A stretch of DNA of 64,000 bases. Origin: Topomyia yanbarensis. Its lineage: Eukaryota > Arthropoda > Insecta > Diptera > Culicidae. The stretch is from assembly GCF_030247195.1 (NCBI RefSeq), contig NC_080671.1, positions 203,340,897 to 203,404,896 on the forward strand, read 5' to 3'. Below the pieces are notes generated by a model. That model was not told the origin of the DNA. It searched no databases and saw nothing but the letters and a program-made list of their open reading frames with translations. This document shows positions 1 to 11,536 of this stretch, in pieces. Every line of letters begins with the position of its first letter. The first letter of the stretch is position 1. The position numbers and the translations under genes are program-made.

Positions 1-83
1 TAGGAGTTGGGCATTGCACCCAAGTCTACCGCATGATCATTGATAGAACATAGCTCATCATCATGTTTTACCGCCGATGCCAT
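1..83 (-). repeat. Fragment of a dispersed repeat with a conserved reading frame
   Basis: The reverse complement matches the island inside the satellite at about 38,600-38,680 with few differences. On the minus strand it reads from an ATG at position 83 (MASAVKHDDELCS, then DHAVDLG) and runs off the left edge. The other copy keeps the same frame and most residues and continues to a stop about 30 codons further. I do not recognise the protein. It could be the start of a transposon gene or of a retrocopied host gene. Confidence 0.5.
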
Positions 84-178
84 TTTTTCATCGCGCAATA
101 AAAAACCTGCAAACGTCACATTTTAAAAAATATATGTGGCATTTGTTTGATTTTGACAATTGCTGTTCAGTTGTGAAA

Positions 179-970
179 ATGGCATCTAACCAAGAGGAGC
201 AGCGGAGCAAAATTTTGTTCGCGCATCTCGAAAATCCAAACTACGCGCTCGCCAAGTTATCGAAATTATTGAATGTAACCAAATCAACATCGGCGTAATA
301 AAAATGTTCGGAAAATGTTTGTCAACAGCCAGGAAGATTGGACCGTGCATCCCGAAATCGATAGCCGGAGGTCGACGAGAGTGGCCAGTTGTTTCAAGCG
401 GAACCCCAATCTCTCCGCCCGAGATGTCTCCAGCAAGCTGGGAGTGTCGTCTACAACCGTGCATCGAGCCAACAAACAAGATGGACTGTCGACTTACGAA
501 AAGATGGCGATTCCAAACCGTGGCGATAAGCAAAATATGTCGGCTAAAGTACGATAGCAGAAGCAGTATTGGTGAAATTTGATTGCGTGATACATGATGA
601 AACCTACGTCAAGGCAGACTTTAAACGGATTCCTGGTCAGGAATTTTATACATCTACTGGAAGAAGAAATGTGGCAAAGATTGTCAAACAGATTATTTAA
701 TCTGTCGAAGTTCACAAAGAAATATTTTGTGTGGCAGGTCATCTGTTTCTGTGGCGTAAAGAGGTATTTACCTCGCAATCGGGACTATCAACAACGAAAT
801 TTATGTGCAGGAGAGCCTAGAAAAATGTCTGTTTTCTTTCCCCAAGCAATAATATTGTTCCGTAATGTTTTGGTCGGATTTGGCATCCTACCGTCAATGA
901 AAAAGATCATGGAGGCAGTTGTCGGTGAGATACAGTTAAAAATATATTGGCGTTCGCTAAAAAAGTATAT
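179..970 (+). pseudogene. Decayed ITmD37E (Tc1/mariner superfamily) transposase
   Basis: Translated pieces in several frames follow the layout of mosquito ITmD37E transposases. From 179 there is an N-terminal start (MASNQEEQRSKILFAHLE) leading into a helix-turn-helix region (AKLSKLLNV). From about 315 to 557 comes the second DNA-binding segment (FKRNPNLSARDVSSKLGVSS). From about 590 the first catalytic aspartate lies in HDETYVKADFK. Near 868-900 the second lies in FWSDLASY. Around 935-965 a trace of the final block reads KIYWRSLKK. An active enzyme would cut and paste the element at TA sites. Frameshifts and in-frame stops break the frame throughout, so this copy is dead. I could not define its terminal inverted repeats. 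The family assignment rests on recalled motif layout; the decay is seen directly. Confidence 0.8.
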
Positions 971-1946
971 TTACATTCGCTAAAAAGGAAGCTTGGGTGA
1001 ATATTTAAAAAAGTTGTTGAGGATGTTATTTAAAATAACTTCGTTGACGGTATGTATTCAGCATGTCGAGCTATTAATCGATATTGACGAAATTGTCTTG
1101 ACAAATTTTCCTCAAAATAACTTTTGATGCTAGAATTCAGAAACTCAGGCTTCAAAAAATGTAATTTTTTTGCTTATAAACAACAGAAGAGATTTATCGT
1201 GTATAGTAATATCAGAATAACTTATTTTATGGGTTTTCTTATACAAATATTTCACGGTTGGAGCATTCATGTCTTCTTATTTGTAATAGTACCCTCGAAA
1301 ACTATACTAAGTCTCGAACTAAATTTGTTTGAAAAGTAAATTCTCAATGACTGCTTCTAAGAGGATATAGGGCTAATTTTATACAAGAAGATGCACTACT
1401 TAACGTTGTATAATTTTACGAATATACTAAACCTTCGAAGTTCGACGGTTTCGAAATGATGTGACCTTGACCTTAAATATTCTTATTACTGATAATATAA
1501 CAAAAAAATCGATCCTGAACTACTAGTGGAAAACGGAAAACATCATTTAAATATTACGGTTACGATTAGTTTCTGAGCGTTGGAATCAATTTCTATTGAA
1601 GTCTTCTCATGGAGGTATTTTATATGATACTGATTGGATATATAATACGGATTTATGATAATGGTTCGACAACTAATTTAATCCAATTAATGTTGGTTTG
1701 GAGGGAGCTTTAATCCCCAAAATGTTACCTCCCCCCCTTGCTTCACCACTCCGTTAGTTCATCTCTAATTGTTACAATTTTATTAATATTCCCCGATGAA
1801 AAAATGGCATGCATTTGCAAATTGGAATTAAATGTATAATGCAATAGTTTTTCAATTATCCAATAATTTTGTTTGTCTTTGGATTATGCTTTTTACGAGT
1901 TCGAAAAAGTAGAGTTTGGTAGCAAATTATTTTGGACAGCGCTAGA
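971..1946. other. AT-rich spacer, nothing recognised
   Basis: No coding motif, tandem array or clear inverted repeat was seen. The left end may hold the unrecognisable tail of the ITmD37E copy. Confidence 0.4.
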
Positions 1947-2255
1947 TTTTTGCCTTTCTTATATAGAAAGGATATGCAATCACTCTAAAAATCGCTAACC
2001 TAATCCCGACCCGGAGGGCCGTGTATCATATCTCATTCGTCGAGATCGGCTGATGACTATGTGTGTGTATGTATTTTTTAAACTCACTCACTTTTCTCAG
2101 AGTTGCCTGAACCAAATCGCTCAAAATTAGTTTCAAATGAACGGTATAACGCTCCCATAAGCTGCTATTGAATTTTTAGTTGATCTGACTTCCGGTTCCG
2201 GAGTTAAGGGTTTAGGAGTGCGAGGAAGATATAAAAATCGTTAACATAACCTAAC
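1947..2255 (+). repeat. Truncated copy of the X/Y TIR repeat family
   Basis: It opens with the family's terminal sequence (TTGCCTTTCTTATATAG, a variant of TTGCCTTTCTCATATAG), followed by the 'CCCGGAGGGCC' block, a short TG/TATG tract and one internal monomer that includes CTTCCGGTTCCGGAGTTA. The right part is missing and the next copy begins immediately at 2256. Confidence 0.7.
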
Positions 2256-3340
2256 TTTTTGCCTTTCTCATATAAAGAAAGGCTATGCAATCAGTGTAAA
2301 AACCGACTTTTTAACCGAGGCCCGGAGGGCCGAGTATCATACACCATTCGATTCAGTTCGTCGAGATCGGCAAATTTCTGTGTGTGTATGTATGTGTGTG
2401 TATGTGTGTGTGTCATTTAAACTCACACAATTTTCTCAGAGATGGCCGAACCGATTTTCGCAAACTTAGTTTCATCTGAAAGGTATAACGTTCCCATAAG
2501 CTGCTATTGAATTTTTAGTTGATCCGACTTCCGGTTCCGGAGTTACGGGTTGAAGAGTGCGGTCACACAGCAAATTCCCATATAAACTGGTACCACCATT
2601 ATGTTAAAATGATGTAAAACATATTAAAATTGATGTAACATTACTCTAGTTTGCGGGTCTGGATCACTAATGATAAGTCAAAGCAGCTATGACCACATTG
2701 GCCACCTATCACGGTTCATGACGTCCCCGGGGAACTCGCCAAGTTCCTAAGCTAATATCACACACGAATTCTCTACCGATTTTTACAAACTTGATTTCAA
2801 ATGAAAGATATAGTAATACCATTGACTGCTGTTGAATTTCATTCGGTTCTGACGCTTGCTTCCGGAGTTACAGGGGTGTTAGTAAGGATACACTGGAATT
2901 TCCCATATAAATCGGTACAATCGTAATACCTCAGAGGCTAAAAACTATTGAAATGGTCACCAAATTACTTCTGATCGCAGATCTAGATCATTGATAGCCA
3001 AACAAACATTCCTCGAATATATTGTCCACTATCGACGATTCCGGAAGTCCTGAATTCCGGGCATATTCCACAATTAAAATCACATCGGTTCTTCGGTGAT
3101 GACTGAACCGATTTTCTCAAACCAAGTCTCAAATGGAAGGCAAAATATGCAGTTGAGTATTGCGTCGCCGCCCCCCTCCTTTTCCATACACCTCCCTCCT
3201 TCATCACTCCCCTGCTTTTGGACCACCCTCACACCCGCATTTCCTTCATCCACCCCGTATACCGAAATAAGATGAAGGATTTCTGACGCATCCTCCACTC
3301 CCACTCTACTAACCCCCCATTCCCTCCACTTTCAAACCCA
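2256..3340 (+). repeat. X repeat, copy 1
   Basis: It starts with the same terminal motif (GCCTTTCTCATATAAAG), then a TATG/TG microsatellite, then diverged internal monomers. Each monomer has an 'accgattttc(g/a)caaact' segment, an 'aaatgaaagg' segment and a 'cttccggttccggagtta' segment. It is nearly co-linear with 51,824-52,922, including a C-rich stretch near 3,170-3,330. Reading frames here are shared with the second copy only because the DNA is shared. I see no protein motif. Confidence 0.8.
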
Positions 3341-3417
3341 TTCCACCAACATTTCAAAATATAATCACATGAAGATAACATTGAACTCATACTGATTAAG
3401 CTAATTAAATATTATTC

Positions 3418-3583
3418 TTTTGCCTTTCTCATATAGAAAGGTTATGCAATTGCTTCAAAAGCCGACTTTCTAACCGAGGCCCGGAGGGCCGAGTCTCATA
3501 TAACATTCGACTCAGTTCGCCGAGATCGCAAAATATCTGTGTGTATGTATGTGTGTATGTATGTATGTATGTATGTATGTATG
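3418..3583 (+). mobile_element. Left part of TIR element Y with (TATG)n microsatellite
   Basis: The first 33 bases (3418-3450) are the inverted complement, with one mismatch, of 13,028-13,060. These are therefore the two ends of one element now split by an 8.65 kb insertion. Within each end, CCTTTCTCATATAGAAAGG is itself a short hairpin. The (TATG)n tract at about 3,540-3,583 is where the insertion sits. No transposase is encoded, so Y looks non-autonomous. Confidence 0.75.
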
Positions 3584-3587
3584 CATA

Positions 3588-4240
3588 ATTTTTTTTTATT
3601 TTCTTTTTTTTTAGAGAGCAGTAAAAAAATTTTCAGGAAAACCCTGAGTGAGGAAAAATGTTCAAAAACCCCATTATCTCAGGGAACGGGTTTGGGCTGC
3701 CATCACCCGACCCGCTAAAAACCACTGCTCTTGTCCAGAACCTGATTCCTCCCCGGCACTACCTTATGGCATTACTTCGGGGAGGGGTTTTTATGTGCAT
3801 AGCCAGAGGTTCCAACAGTACAGCCTTGCGACAGTATTTCAGAGGCTGTCGTCTTCTTTTCGCTTCGACAGTTTGATGACCGAATCAAGCACGACAGCTC
3901 TCAGTAAAACTGTTATGCGACTTGCAACGTTGCCGTCTTGTACCGCACACGACAGTTTGCGCATACGTCTACAACTATAGTTGATGTGCGATGACAGCCT
4001 CAGTTGGTTTTGCGTAACATTTCTATCGTTCTTGGTGGTAGAACCGACACATCGATGCAATCAAAGAACATTTTTTTCTGTGAAAGTCGAGCTCTGTACA
4101 TTAGTTAAGCCCAGTACGGTGCGGGATACTGAACGATTTAGAATGAATGCTGCATGCAAGGTTTTCGTTTTTTTCATTCATTTCCCATACGGGATCAAAA
4201 CCAGCGGCTCTATTTGATTTGATTTCAAACAGTTAGCGAA
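3588..4240 (-). mobile_element. 3' end of a microsatellite-targeted non-LTR element
   Basis: On the minus strand this ends in an A-rich tail directly abutting (CATA)n. The segment at about 3,740-3,790 (CCCCGAAGTAATGCCATAAG on the minus strand) parallels CCCCAGAAGTAATACCGAGA in the insertion at 53,750-53,945. Such a block is expected in an R1-type 3' untranslated region. The sequence at 3,820-3,965 contains repeated gacag/ctgtc words of unknown meaning. No open reading frame is convincing. Confidence 0.5.
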
Positions 4241-7140
4241 TTTTTAACGTCGTTCGAAATTAAAAACCTGAGCAAATATTTTTAGTCGTTGTGGTAGACT
4301 GTTATGTTGCGGGGAGAATCATTTGAGTGAAGCTGGATAGTAATTGTTCAGTAATGGTGATGTGGGTCGAATTGCCGTATCGGGGCAGAAAGCAATCGTT
4401 TAGAAGTACGTATTGCGGAAAGTTGGACGGTTTCAGAAAACGGATATGCCGTGTAGATGAAAATGCAGATTGCACCTAGTCACGAATCACAGCATGAACA
4501 TAGGTCATGAGTTATGAGGCTTTTTTATTTCATCGGAAAGCTAAAAAATTGCGTTGCTACAACAGAGAAATACATAATATAGTTGAATTTAATTTTAAGA
4601 GGGGCGCGCTGCCGATTTCAGGCTCCTGAAATATTTTCGTGATTTGTTAGTTATGCTAATTTGTTTGATGTGATCAACAAGCTGATGATTTTATTTGTTT
4701 TATTATGCCACTCAATAGCAAACGTGTTTGTCGAGATTGTCCTAACAACTGTTCTTTTCAAGGTACAGGCACACCTCGAAATAGGGGACGTTGGGGAGTT
4801 GTGAACCATTGGGAGTTGTGAACAGCGCTAAGCCATAAATAATTAAAATGTGATAATTACTAAATATTTCTACGGTCATGACCTCATTTTCTTATTAGCA
4901 ATTTTACCTGAAAAACAGGATTATACAACAATTTTAAACGTCCCGTGCCGCAACCGCGAATTCAGGAGGTTTAGCGTGAATCAATGGTCACCTATCCATT
5001 GCGAATCAGATCACATTTCTAATATTTAGTTTAGAATTATCTTAAAATTTAACTTCTATAGGCCCAGTAAAAATAAGAAAAAAATGCCTTTAACATTGCT
5101 TTGTTTAGCGTACGTACTACAGAATAATAGAAATAAATTTCAATCACTTTTTATGTTTAATATGGAATGTATTATTATTGTTAGTGGTAAACGGCCCTAA
5201 TACAGCACTTGTTTTTAAAAAATGATGGCTTTCATCATCAAGAATAGTTGAAAATGGTTCGTAAAATATTCCCTCGGTCTCGTATTTATAAACTTTTAAA
5301 TAAAAATATATTTTTCATGTTTTAAATTTTTATAGCTTTAAATTTTAAAGTTCCAAAATTATTAAATCTGACTTTCAAAATTTCTTAATCTTCAATATTT
5401 TAATTTTTTTCCTTTTACATTTCAAAATATTTAAAATTTCAAATCTTTAATTCTTTAAATTTTTAAATTTCTAAATTTTTGAATTCTTAAATTTTTAAAT
5501 TCTTAGATTTATCAATTTTTCATTTTCTCGTATATTAATCATATGATTTTTTAATTCCGAAAACCTATTTTTTGAAATTTCAGCTTAAATTCTTTAATTT
5601 TCAATTTTGTATGTCATATTTAATGTTCAGTAAATTTTTTATGTCATATTTAATGTACAGTAATCATTAGGGGTCGGCCAATTCGGACCTAGTAAGGGTT
5701 TATGAGCTATAGAACTACAACCGATTCACAAATAAATATTTTTTCCCGAAAGTCTGATCAATTGCGCACATTTTTTCTAAGGTAACTTTTTCCGATATCG
5801 TACCGTATTGTGTATTAAGGATTCTACGCAAAAGTACATGAAAGGTCCGAATTACCCCAACCCGGTTCCAATTAGGACCACCCATGTCGATTTTTGCAAT
5901 GGAAATAAATGCCTATGTTGACCTAAGTTATTCCTATTTAATTTTCACTAAGTTTCGAATTGTGAATTGACAAGTTCTATTTGATATAAAAAAATTTGTG
6001 GCAAATATTCCATAAAAAGTAAGAGTTGGGCCAAATTACCTAACAATAGGTTATGAGCTGTAAACGTAGAAATCTGTGAATCGATTTGCGAAAACTTATC
6101 TTTTCCTGAAAGCTCGACCTCTCAAACGGTTTTTCGCGATCGCGTATCATATCGTATATATGGTAAAAGGTCCGAATTGAATCAACCCATATTCACACAC
6201 AGATTAAACGAAAACAGTTGATAGTCTCGCCTAAAATAAGATATTAAATAAAAGATATTAGACGGCAGGTCCAAAATTACGATAATGCACATAATTTAAT
6301 TAATTGATGTTGCCAACAATAATCTTGTTTTCGGTTTACACATTTATCAAAAAAGCGCACGCTCACGAAAACTGAGAACCGCAAAATTTTGTGAGATAAA
6401 AACAGAGCTACATTACAGTCATGAAAATTATATACATACGCTTTTCACAGTATTACCATAGCTGAAAAATACCTGGGATTCGAAACTCCCCTCTAATTAA
6501 AAAAATCGATTTCTTGATTTTTTAAATTTGTAACATTTTAATATGTTAATTTTGCAACTTTGAAGTCTTCAATTTTGCAATTTTTAAAAATTTCGATTTT
6601 TTAATTTGGATCAATATTTAGATTTTTGAAAGCTTTAATATTTTTGATGGTTCAGTTTTCGTTTTTACAATATACAGATTGCATACGTCACAGTATTCGG
6701 TGAGAACTAAACAAGTGAAATGCTAAAAATACTTAAATTAAGTTAATCCGGGGCAGCGAATTGCACTAGTGTTTCACTTTCTGACAGAAGTGGGAATGAA
6801 CACGTCTAGTGGCCGGCTCTTTCGCTAGAAACTGCAACTTTCTGCCGGGGTTGTTCATTAAAAAACGGCATTAGAAAACTATTTATTTAATCAATTCAAT
6901 CCATCATGCTATAAATCAATTTCCCAAGACAACGTAATGAAAACTGAAACCTGATGTTAAATGACATCCAATGAAAATCGTTCCAGAATTCTTCCCTGGG
7001 TAAATTTTTCTACGTTTGAAAACTGCGTTTTATCATGCCTAAAGCACGTCCAAATTAATGCGCATGATTAGCATAACAGTATAACTGTTATGCTGAAAAG
7101 TACACTTTACACGTTCGTTCGCTTAAACATGCGTTGATCC
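4241..7140. other. AT-rich stretch without genes
   Basis: No coding motif was found. It contains a low-complexity T/A zone near 5,290-5,640 made of short aaattttt-type words, and a diverged direct duplication at about 5,665-5,885 and 6,020-6,190. It may be an old insertion inside the retrotransposon. Confidence 0.4.
5665..6190 (+). repeat. Diverged direct duplication, period about 360 bp
   Basis: Two segments share an order of words: 'ccaattcgg/ccaaattacc', 'ggtttatgagct/ggttatgagctg', 'cgattcacaaa/cgatttgcgaaa', 'cccgaaag/cctgaaag', 'atatcgtacc/atatcgtata' and 'aaaggtccgaatt'. The divergence suggests an old event. No coding potential is visible. Confidence 0.5.
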
Positions 7141-7281
7141 TTAAGCGGACCTTACACGAGACAGAAATATTGTCAATAAATATATTGATAAGACTGCTTC
7201 AATCCATCAATCTCATTTAAATTCTACAGAATCAATCTATGATTTATTGTCAATATTTCTGCTCGTGCAGGGTCCGCTTTA
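7141..7281. mobile_element. Small palindromic MITE
   Basis: The first about 40 bases (from TTAAGCGGACCTTACACGAG) and the last about 40 (to CTCGTGCAGGGTCCGCTTTA) are inverted complements with a few mismatches. Together they make an almost complete 141-bp hairpin. The size and lack of coding sequence fit a miniature inverted-repeat element. A target duplication is not obvious. Confidence 0.75.
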
Positions 7282-7870
7282 GCGCAAATTATTGCCGCTG
7301 CGTCGATTCAAACTCCATGCAAATGTTCAATGGTGACATTCATCATATGACAGCCCTAGACGACATTTTTACCAGTTTGGACGAAGAATGTTATCCCTCT
7401 CAGAAGGCTGTCTCCGCGACAGTTTATGCGAAACAGCAGACACAAAAAAATGGTAAACCGACAGCCCATTCGGCTCGCTACGTTTAGCGTAGAATATTGT
7501 CAACAAAACGAGCGCGGTACAGGCTGTCCCCAAACAGCACCTTTTCTCACAAGATTGCACTGTTGCCATTACAGTTCGGCTTGGCGAGCGAACGTGCTGT
7601 AGCAAGAGAGCGTCGAGCACACACAGAGACATCCTATTCTGTTCCACAGCGACAGTAGTAAAAAGGCAGTCATATTGGTAAGCCTGTGCATAGCACACAC
7701 TCTAATTCAACTACTTACTAGTTCGTTTCTTCCGCAGGGTTACAGCCCCACTCCTCTACACACCACCAATTCTCTACCACCCACACAGACTGGCAAGTTC
7801 TGCATGGCAGTCGGAAAGCTGGCTGTGAGTCGAGGCTTAGTACTCCTCCCCTACGAGTATTTCGTCGCGG
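7282..7870. other. Likely 3' region of the R1-clade element
   Basis: The composition is more GC-rich than the flanking AT-rich block and continues that of the 3' untranslated repeats to its right. Reading frames here are short and carry no recognised motif. Confidence 0.35.
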
Positions 7871-8500
7871 TCTACTCAGTCTAGTCCCCGGCGGTGGATC
7901 CAGCTTACGCCGACGGAGAGTTCCCCGGCGAAGGAGGCTCTCCCGATACCGATTCTTCTTTTGTTTTAACACCACAATTTGTTGAGCCCTTTGGCTTCCT
8001 CTCGTTCCGTTTCGCTCTACTTTCCCGATGAGCCATTTAGCTCCCGCCCTCACTTGTTCGCCAACTACTCAGTTTAGTCTCCAACAATGGATCTAGCCTA
8101 TTCTCCTGCAACCGAGCGGTAGATTTCTCCTGATTCCGATGTTCGTTTTTGTGAGCCATTTAGCTCTCCGCGTCGTCCCGATCTACTCGATCTAGTCCCC
8201 GGCGAAGGATCTAGCCTGCTCAACGGGCCATACAGTAGGTGTTGAGGTCTATCCGGCGATTTCGGATGGAGCGTAGCTTCCGGTTCACCAGCGCCCCAAC
8301 GACCCAATGCTAGCTCTGCGACGCGGTCTACTCAGTCTAATTCCCGGCGGTGGATCTAGCCTACTCACGAGCTACCCGGTAGGATGTCGAGGTCGGTTCA
8401 GCGATTCCGGTGACGCTTGACGTCTGGTTCCCAGGCGCCCCGACGACCCAACTCGGTGCTACTTCACGTACTACTCAACTGGTCCCCGGCGGTGGACCTT
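7871..8500 (-). repeat. Degenerate tandem repeats in the R1 3' untranslated region
   Basis: A block built on ctactcagtctagtccccgg, followed by 'cggtggatctagcct', recurs with starts near 7,872, 8,065, 8,182, 8,328 and 8,470, a spacing of about 116-193 bp. It lies just downstream (minus strand) of the ORF2 stop at 8,503, so it belongs to the 3' untranslated region. 3' repeats occur in several non-LTR families; their function here is unknown. Confidence 0.65.
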
Positions 8501-8502
8501 GT

Positions 8503-10385
8503 CTACACACTTGGAGAGTTCCCCGGCGGCGGAATTTCTCTCGAGACCCGATTTGCGGCTTCTTGCTGGTCTCTTCGCCACTTCCTCTGCAGCTCGGAGA
8601 GTATGCTCGAGACCACTCTGTTGGCAGCGTCCCAGGTATGTTCGTCACGGCACATCTCTTCGACGATATTGTCCACTGTCATACCAGGTATACCCCTACG
8701 AACTTCTTTGAATCTAGGGCATTCGAAGACCACGTGTTCCGGTGTCTCCTGCACAGTCGCACACTCCGGGTAAAGGGGTGACGAAGCATGTCCAAACCGA
8801 TGCAAGTACTTCTGGAAGCATCCGTGTACGGACAAAAACTGCGTCCAATGGAAGTTCACCTCTCCATGCTTCCTATGTACCCAGGCCAATACATTTGGGA
8901 TGAGTCGGTTGGTCCACCTTCCTTTCTCCGCGTTGTCCCACTCCTGTTGCCAATTAGCCAACGAGTCCGCTCGAACCAGTCTCCTAGCGTAACGTGCATT
9001 TCTCCGCTGATAGCATTCCACGTCCTCCGCCAGGGTAATGCAGATGGGGATCATCCCGGCGATAACGCATACTGCCTCCGACGATATTGTTCTGTAGGCA
9101 CTCGCGACTCGTACGGCCATCAGTCGGAATATCCTGTTTAGCTTTTCACGGTTCCGCTTGGTTTTCAGCGCAGCACTCCAGGCAGGTACCCAATTTCGGA
9201 GTAACGATGACGAAACAGTAGATAGCAGACGTCTCGTGCTGCTTCTCGGACTGCCGACGTTTGGCATGATTCTCGCTATTGCGTTCGTTGCCTTCGCCGA
9301 CTTTTCATAGGCGTAATCAACGTGGTTGTTGAAGCTCAACCGGTCGTCGATCATAACTCCCAGTTGCTTCAATGCACGTTTCGATGCAATCACGTGCCCT
9401 CCGACGTCGATCTGCATCCGTTGAACCGATCTGCAGTTGCTGACCAACAACACCTCCGTCTTGTGGTGAGCTATTTGCAGCTTGACCCCGTTCATCCAGC
9501 TCTCGATCGCGTCTATTGTCTCCATCACCGACACCTCCACTTCTTCGAGTGTCTCACCCATCACCGTTAGTGACACGTCGTCCGCGAAACCTACGATTTT
9601 CGCCTTCCTAGGCAGCTGCAGCGTTAAGACCCCATCGTACATCCCGTTCCAAAGGGTTGGACCAAGAATGGAGCCCTGAGGAACGCCCGCTGTGACACGC
9701 AGTGACTTCTGTCCTTCGCTCGTCTCGTAAAGCAGCACTCTGCTCTGAAAGTAGCTCTTCAGGATCTGGCATAGATAGTCGGGAACGCTCATTCTATGCA
9801 GCGCTGCAGCGATGGCTTCCCAGCTGGCACTGTTGAACGCGTTCTTCACATCTGTCGTGATCACAGCGCAGTATCGATCTCCTCTTTGCTTCTGTTTAGA
9901 TGACTTCTCAGCACTCTCGAGCACTATCCGAATTGCATCCACTGTCGATGCTCCTTTGCGGAAACCGAACTGCATCTTGGACAGTCCGCGCTCACCTTCC
10001 GTGAATTTCGTCAACCTGTTAAGAATGATACTTTCCAGGAGTTTTCCGAGTGTATCCAGCAGGCATATGGGCCTGTACGAGGTCGGGTCGCCAGGTGGCT
10101 TCCCTGGCTTCGGCAGCAACACCATCTTCTGGACCTTCCACATTTCGGGGAAGTTGCCTTCATTTAGGCACTTCTGCATCACTATCCTGAACATGTCCGG
10201 ATATACCAGGATCGCAGCTTTCAATACCACGTTTGGTATTCCATCCGGACCAGGGGCTTTCTTTGATTTTAGGCGCTTCGATGCTTCTGCTAGCTCGTCG
10301 TTAGTCACTTGCCGATCCGTGCTTGTTCCTTCTTCTTCGCCGTACGGTTTCGATGGCAATATAGTTGGATCGTGCTTCGGGAAAA
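8503..10385 (-). pseudogene. R1-clade ORF2, reverse transcriptase and C-terminal part
   Basis: This is the downstream part of a retrotransposon polyprotein. It holds a linker (KKAPGPDGIPN), RT fingers (LLPKPGKP, SYRPICLL), the RT A box (DVKNAFNSASW), the B box (AGVPQGSILGP) and the catalytic FADD in VGFADDVSLTV at about residue 258. It ends with the R1-type C-terminal domain. The frame is open from about 10,385 to the stop at 8,503 without internal stops. The downstream open frame begins about one codon past a one-base slip near 10,380, which separates it from the endonuclease part. In the C-terminal CCHC motif (C-x2-C-x8-H-x4-C) the first cysteine is replaced by tyrosine (codon at 8,770-8,772), while the other three ligands remain. 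RT reverse-transcribes element RNA at the nicked target. This copy should be inactive. Confidence 0.85.
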
Positions 10386-11536
10386 GACCCTCTTATCTTC
10401 AGCTTGCTCGGACACATTTCGGCTGGCGTCGTCGGACCCTTCATTTTCGCCATCACGACTCGGTATGCGTCACCCCAGGGATTGGCGTCTACTTCTCGGC
10501 ATAGCTCCTTGTGGCACCCTGACTTGCTAAGTCTGATCTCCCGTTTTAAAGCGGCCCTAGGTTCCCGAAACGCTGCCTTACGCTCTTCTCTATCTGGTTC
10601 CGACTTTGCTCTTTGAGCCCGCCTTCTGGCTCTGAGACAAGCAGCGCGTAACGTACTAAGCGTCTCGTTCCACCAGTAAGCTGGACGCCGTTTGTTGCGT
10701 GGTTCCAGTTTTCGCGGCATTGTGGCGTCACAAGCCGCCACAATCCTTCTTGTTAGGTCAGCCGCATCCACGTTCTTGGTCCCGCCGTTCGGCCGGAGTG
10801 CCTCAACAAAGAGGTCTTTGTTGAAGGCTTTCGTCTTCCACTTTTGTTCGCCGGTCACCCTTCTTTGTATTGCCGCGGGGTTCCGTTGACCGATACGGTA
10901 GCGAATCTCCTGGTGGTCACTATGCGTATACGTTTCGCATACTCTCCAATTCATGTTCGCCGTCAATGAGGGACTACAGAATGTGACGTCGATGATAGAC
11001 TCCCTCCCGTCTCTCCGAAATGTGCTAACAGAGCCTTCATTGCACAATCGTACGTCTAACTTCGCTAGAGCTTCCTGGAGGATACACCCTCTTGTGTTGG
11101 TTACTCTACTGCCCCATTCCACAGCCCAGGCGTTGAAGTCACCACCAATGACTACCGGCTTCCGATCGATCAACTGCTCAGTTAACTGCTCCAGCATTAG
11201 GCTGAACTGCTCTACTGTCCACCTTGGGGGAGCGCAGCAGCTACATATGAAGATGCCGTTGATTTTGGCCATCACGAAACCCTCGTATGAACGTTCCACC
11301 ACTTCTTGGATAGGGAATCTTCCCATTACTTGTATCACAGCGGTTCCTGATCTATCCGCCACCCAGTTACCGTTATTAGGGGGGACTTGATAAGGCTCTG
11401 CGATCAAAGCGACATCGCACATAGTTTCTGTCATATACTGCCACAACAGTTGCTGTGCGGTATCACAGTGATTCAGATTTATCTGGGTCACCTCCATCAC
11501 CGTTGGCCTGCAGTCGCCTTCTTGTAGGCTGGGCAT
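10301..11536 (-). pseudogene. R1-clade ORF2, apurinic-type endonuclease part
   Basis: From ATG at 11,536, or more likely the ATG at MEVTQINLNHC about 13 codons later, it encodes an AP-like endonuclease. The motifs are QINLNHC at the N-terminus, IAEPY, GGDFNAWAVEWGS in the middle, IIDVTFCS and the terminal THSDHQEI. This enzyme nicks the target DNA, and in the R1 clade it sets target specificity, which matches the (ACAY)n location. It overlaps the end of ORF1 by about 40 bases in another frame. After residue about 385 the frame passes a one-base slip and reads nonsense to a stop at 10,301, so endonuclease and RT are disconnected. The domain itself has no internal stop. Confidence 0.85.

Noticed and set aside
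9812..10504. Plus-strand frame of 230 residues and other plus-strand frames at 8.4-12.1 kb
   Set aside because: They are antisense shadows of the R1 ORF1 and ORF2, whose motifs are clear on the minus strand.
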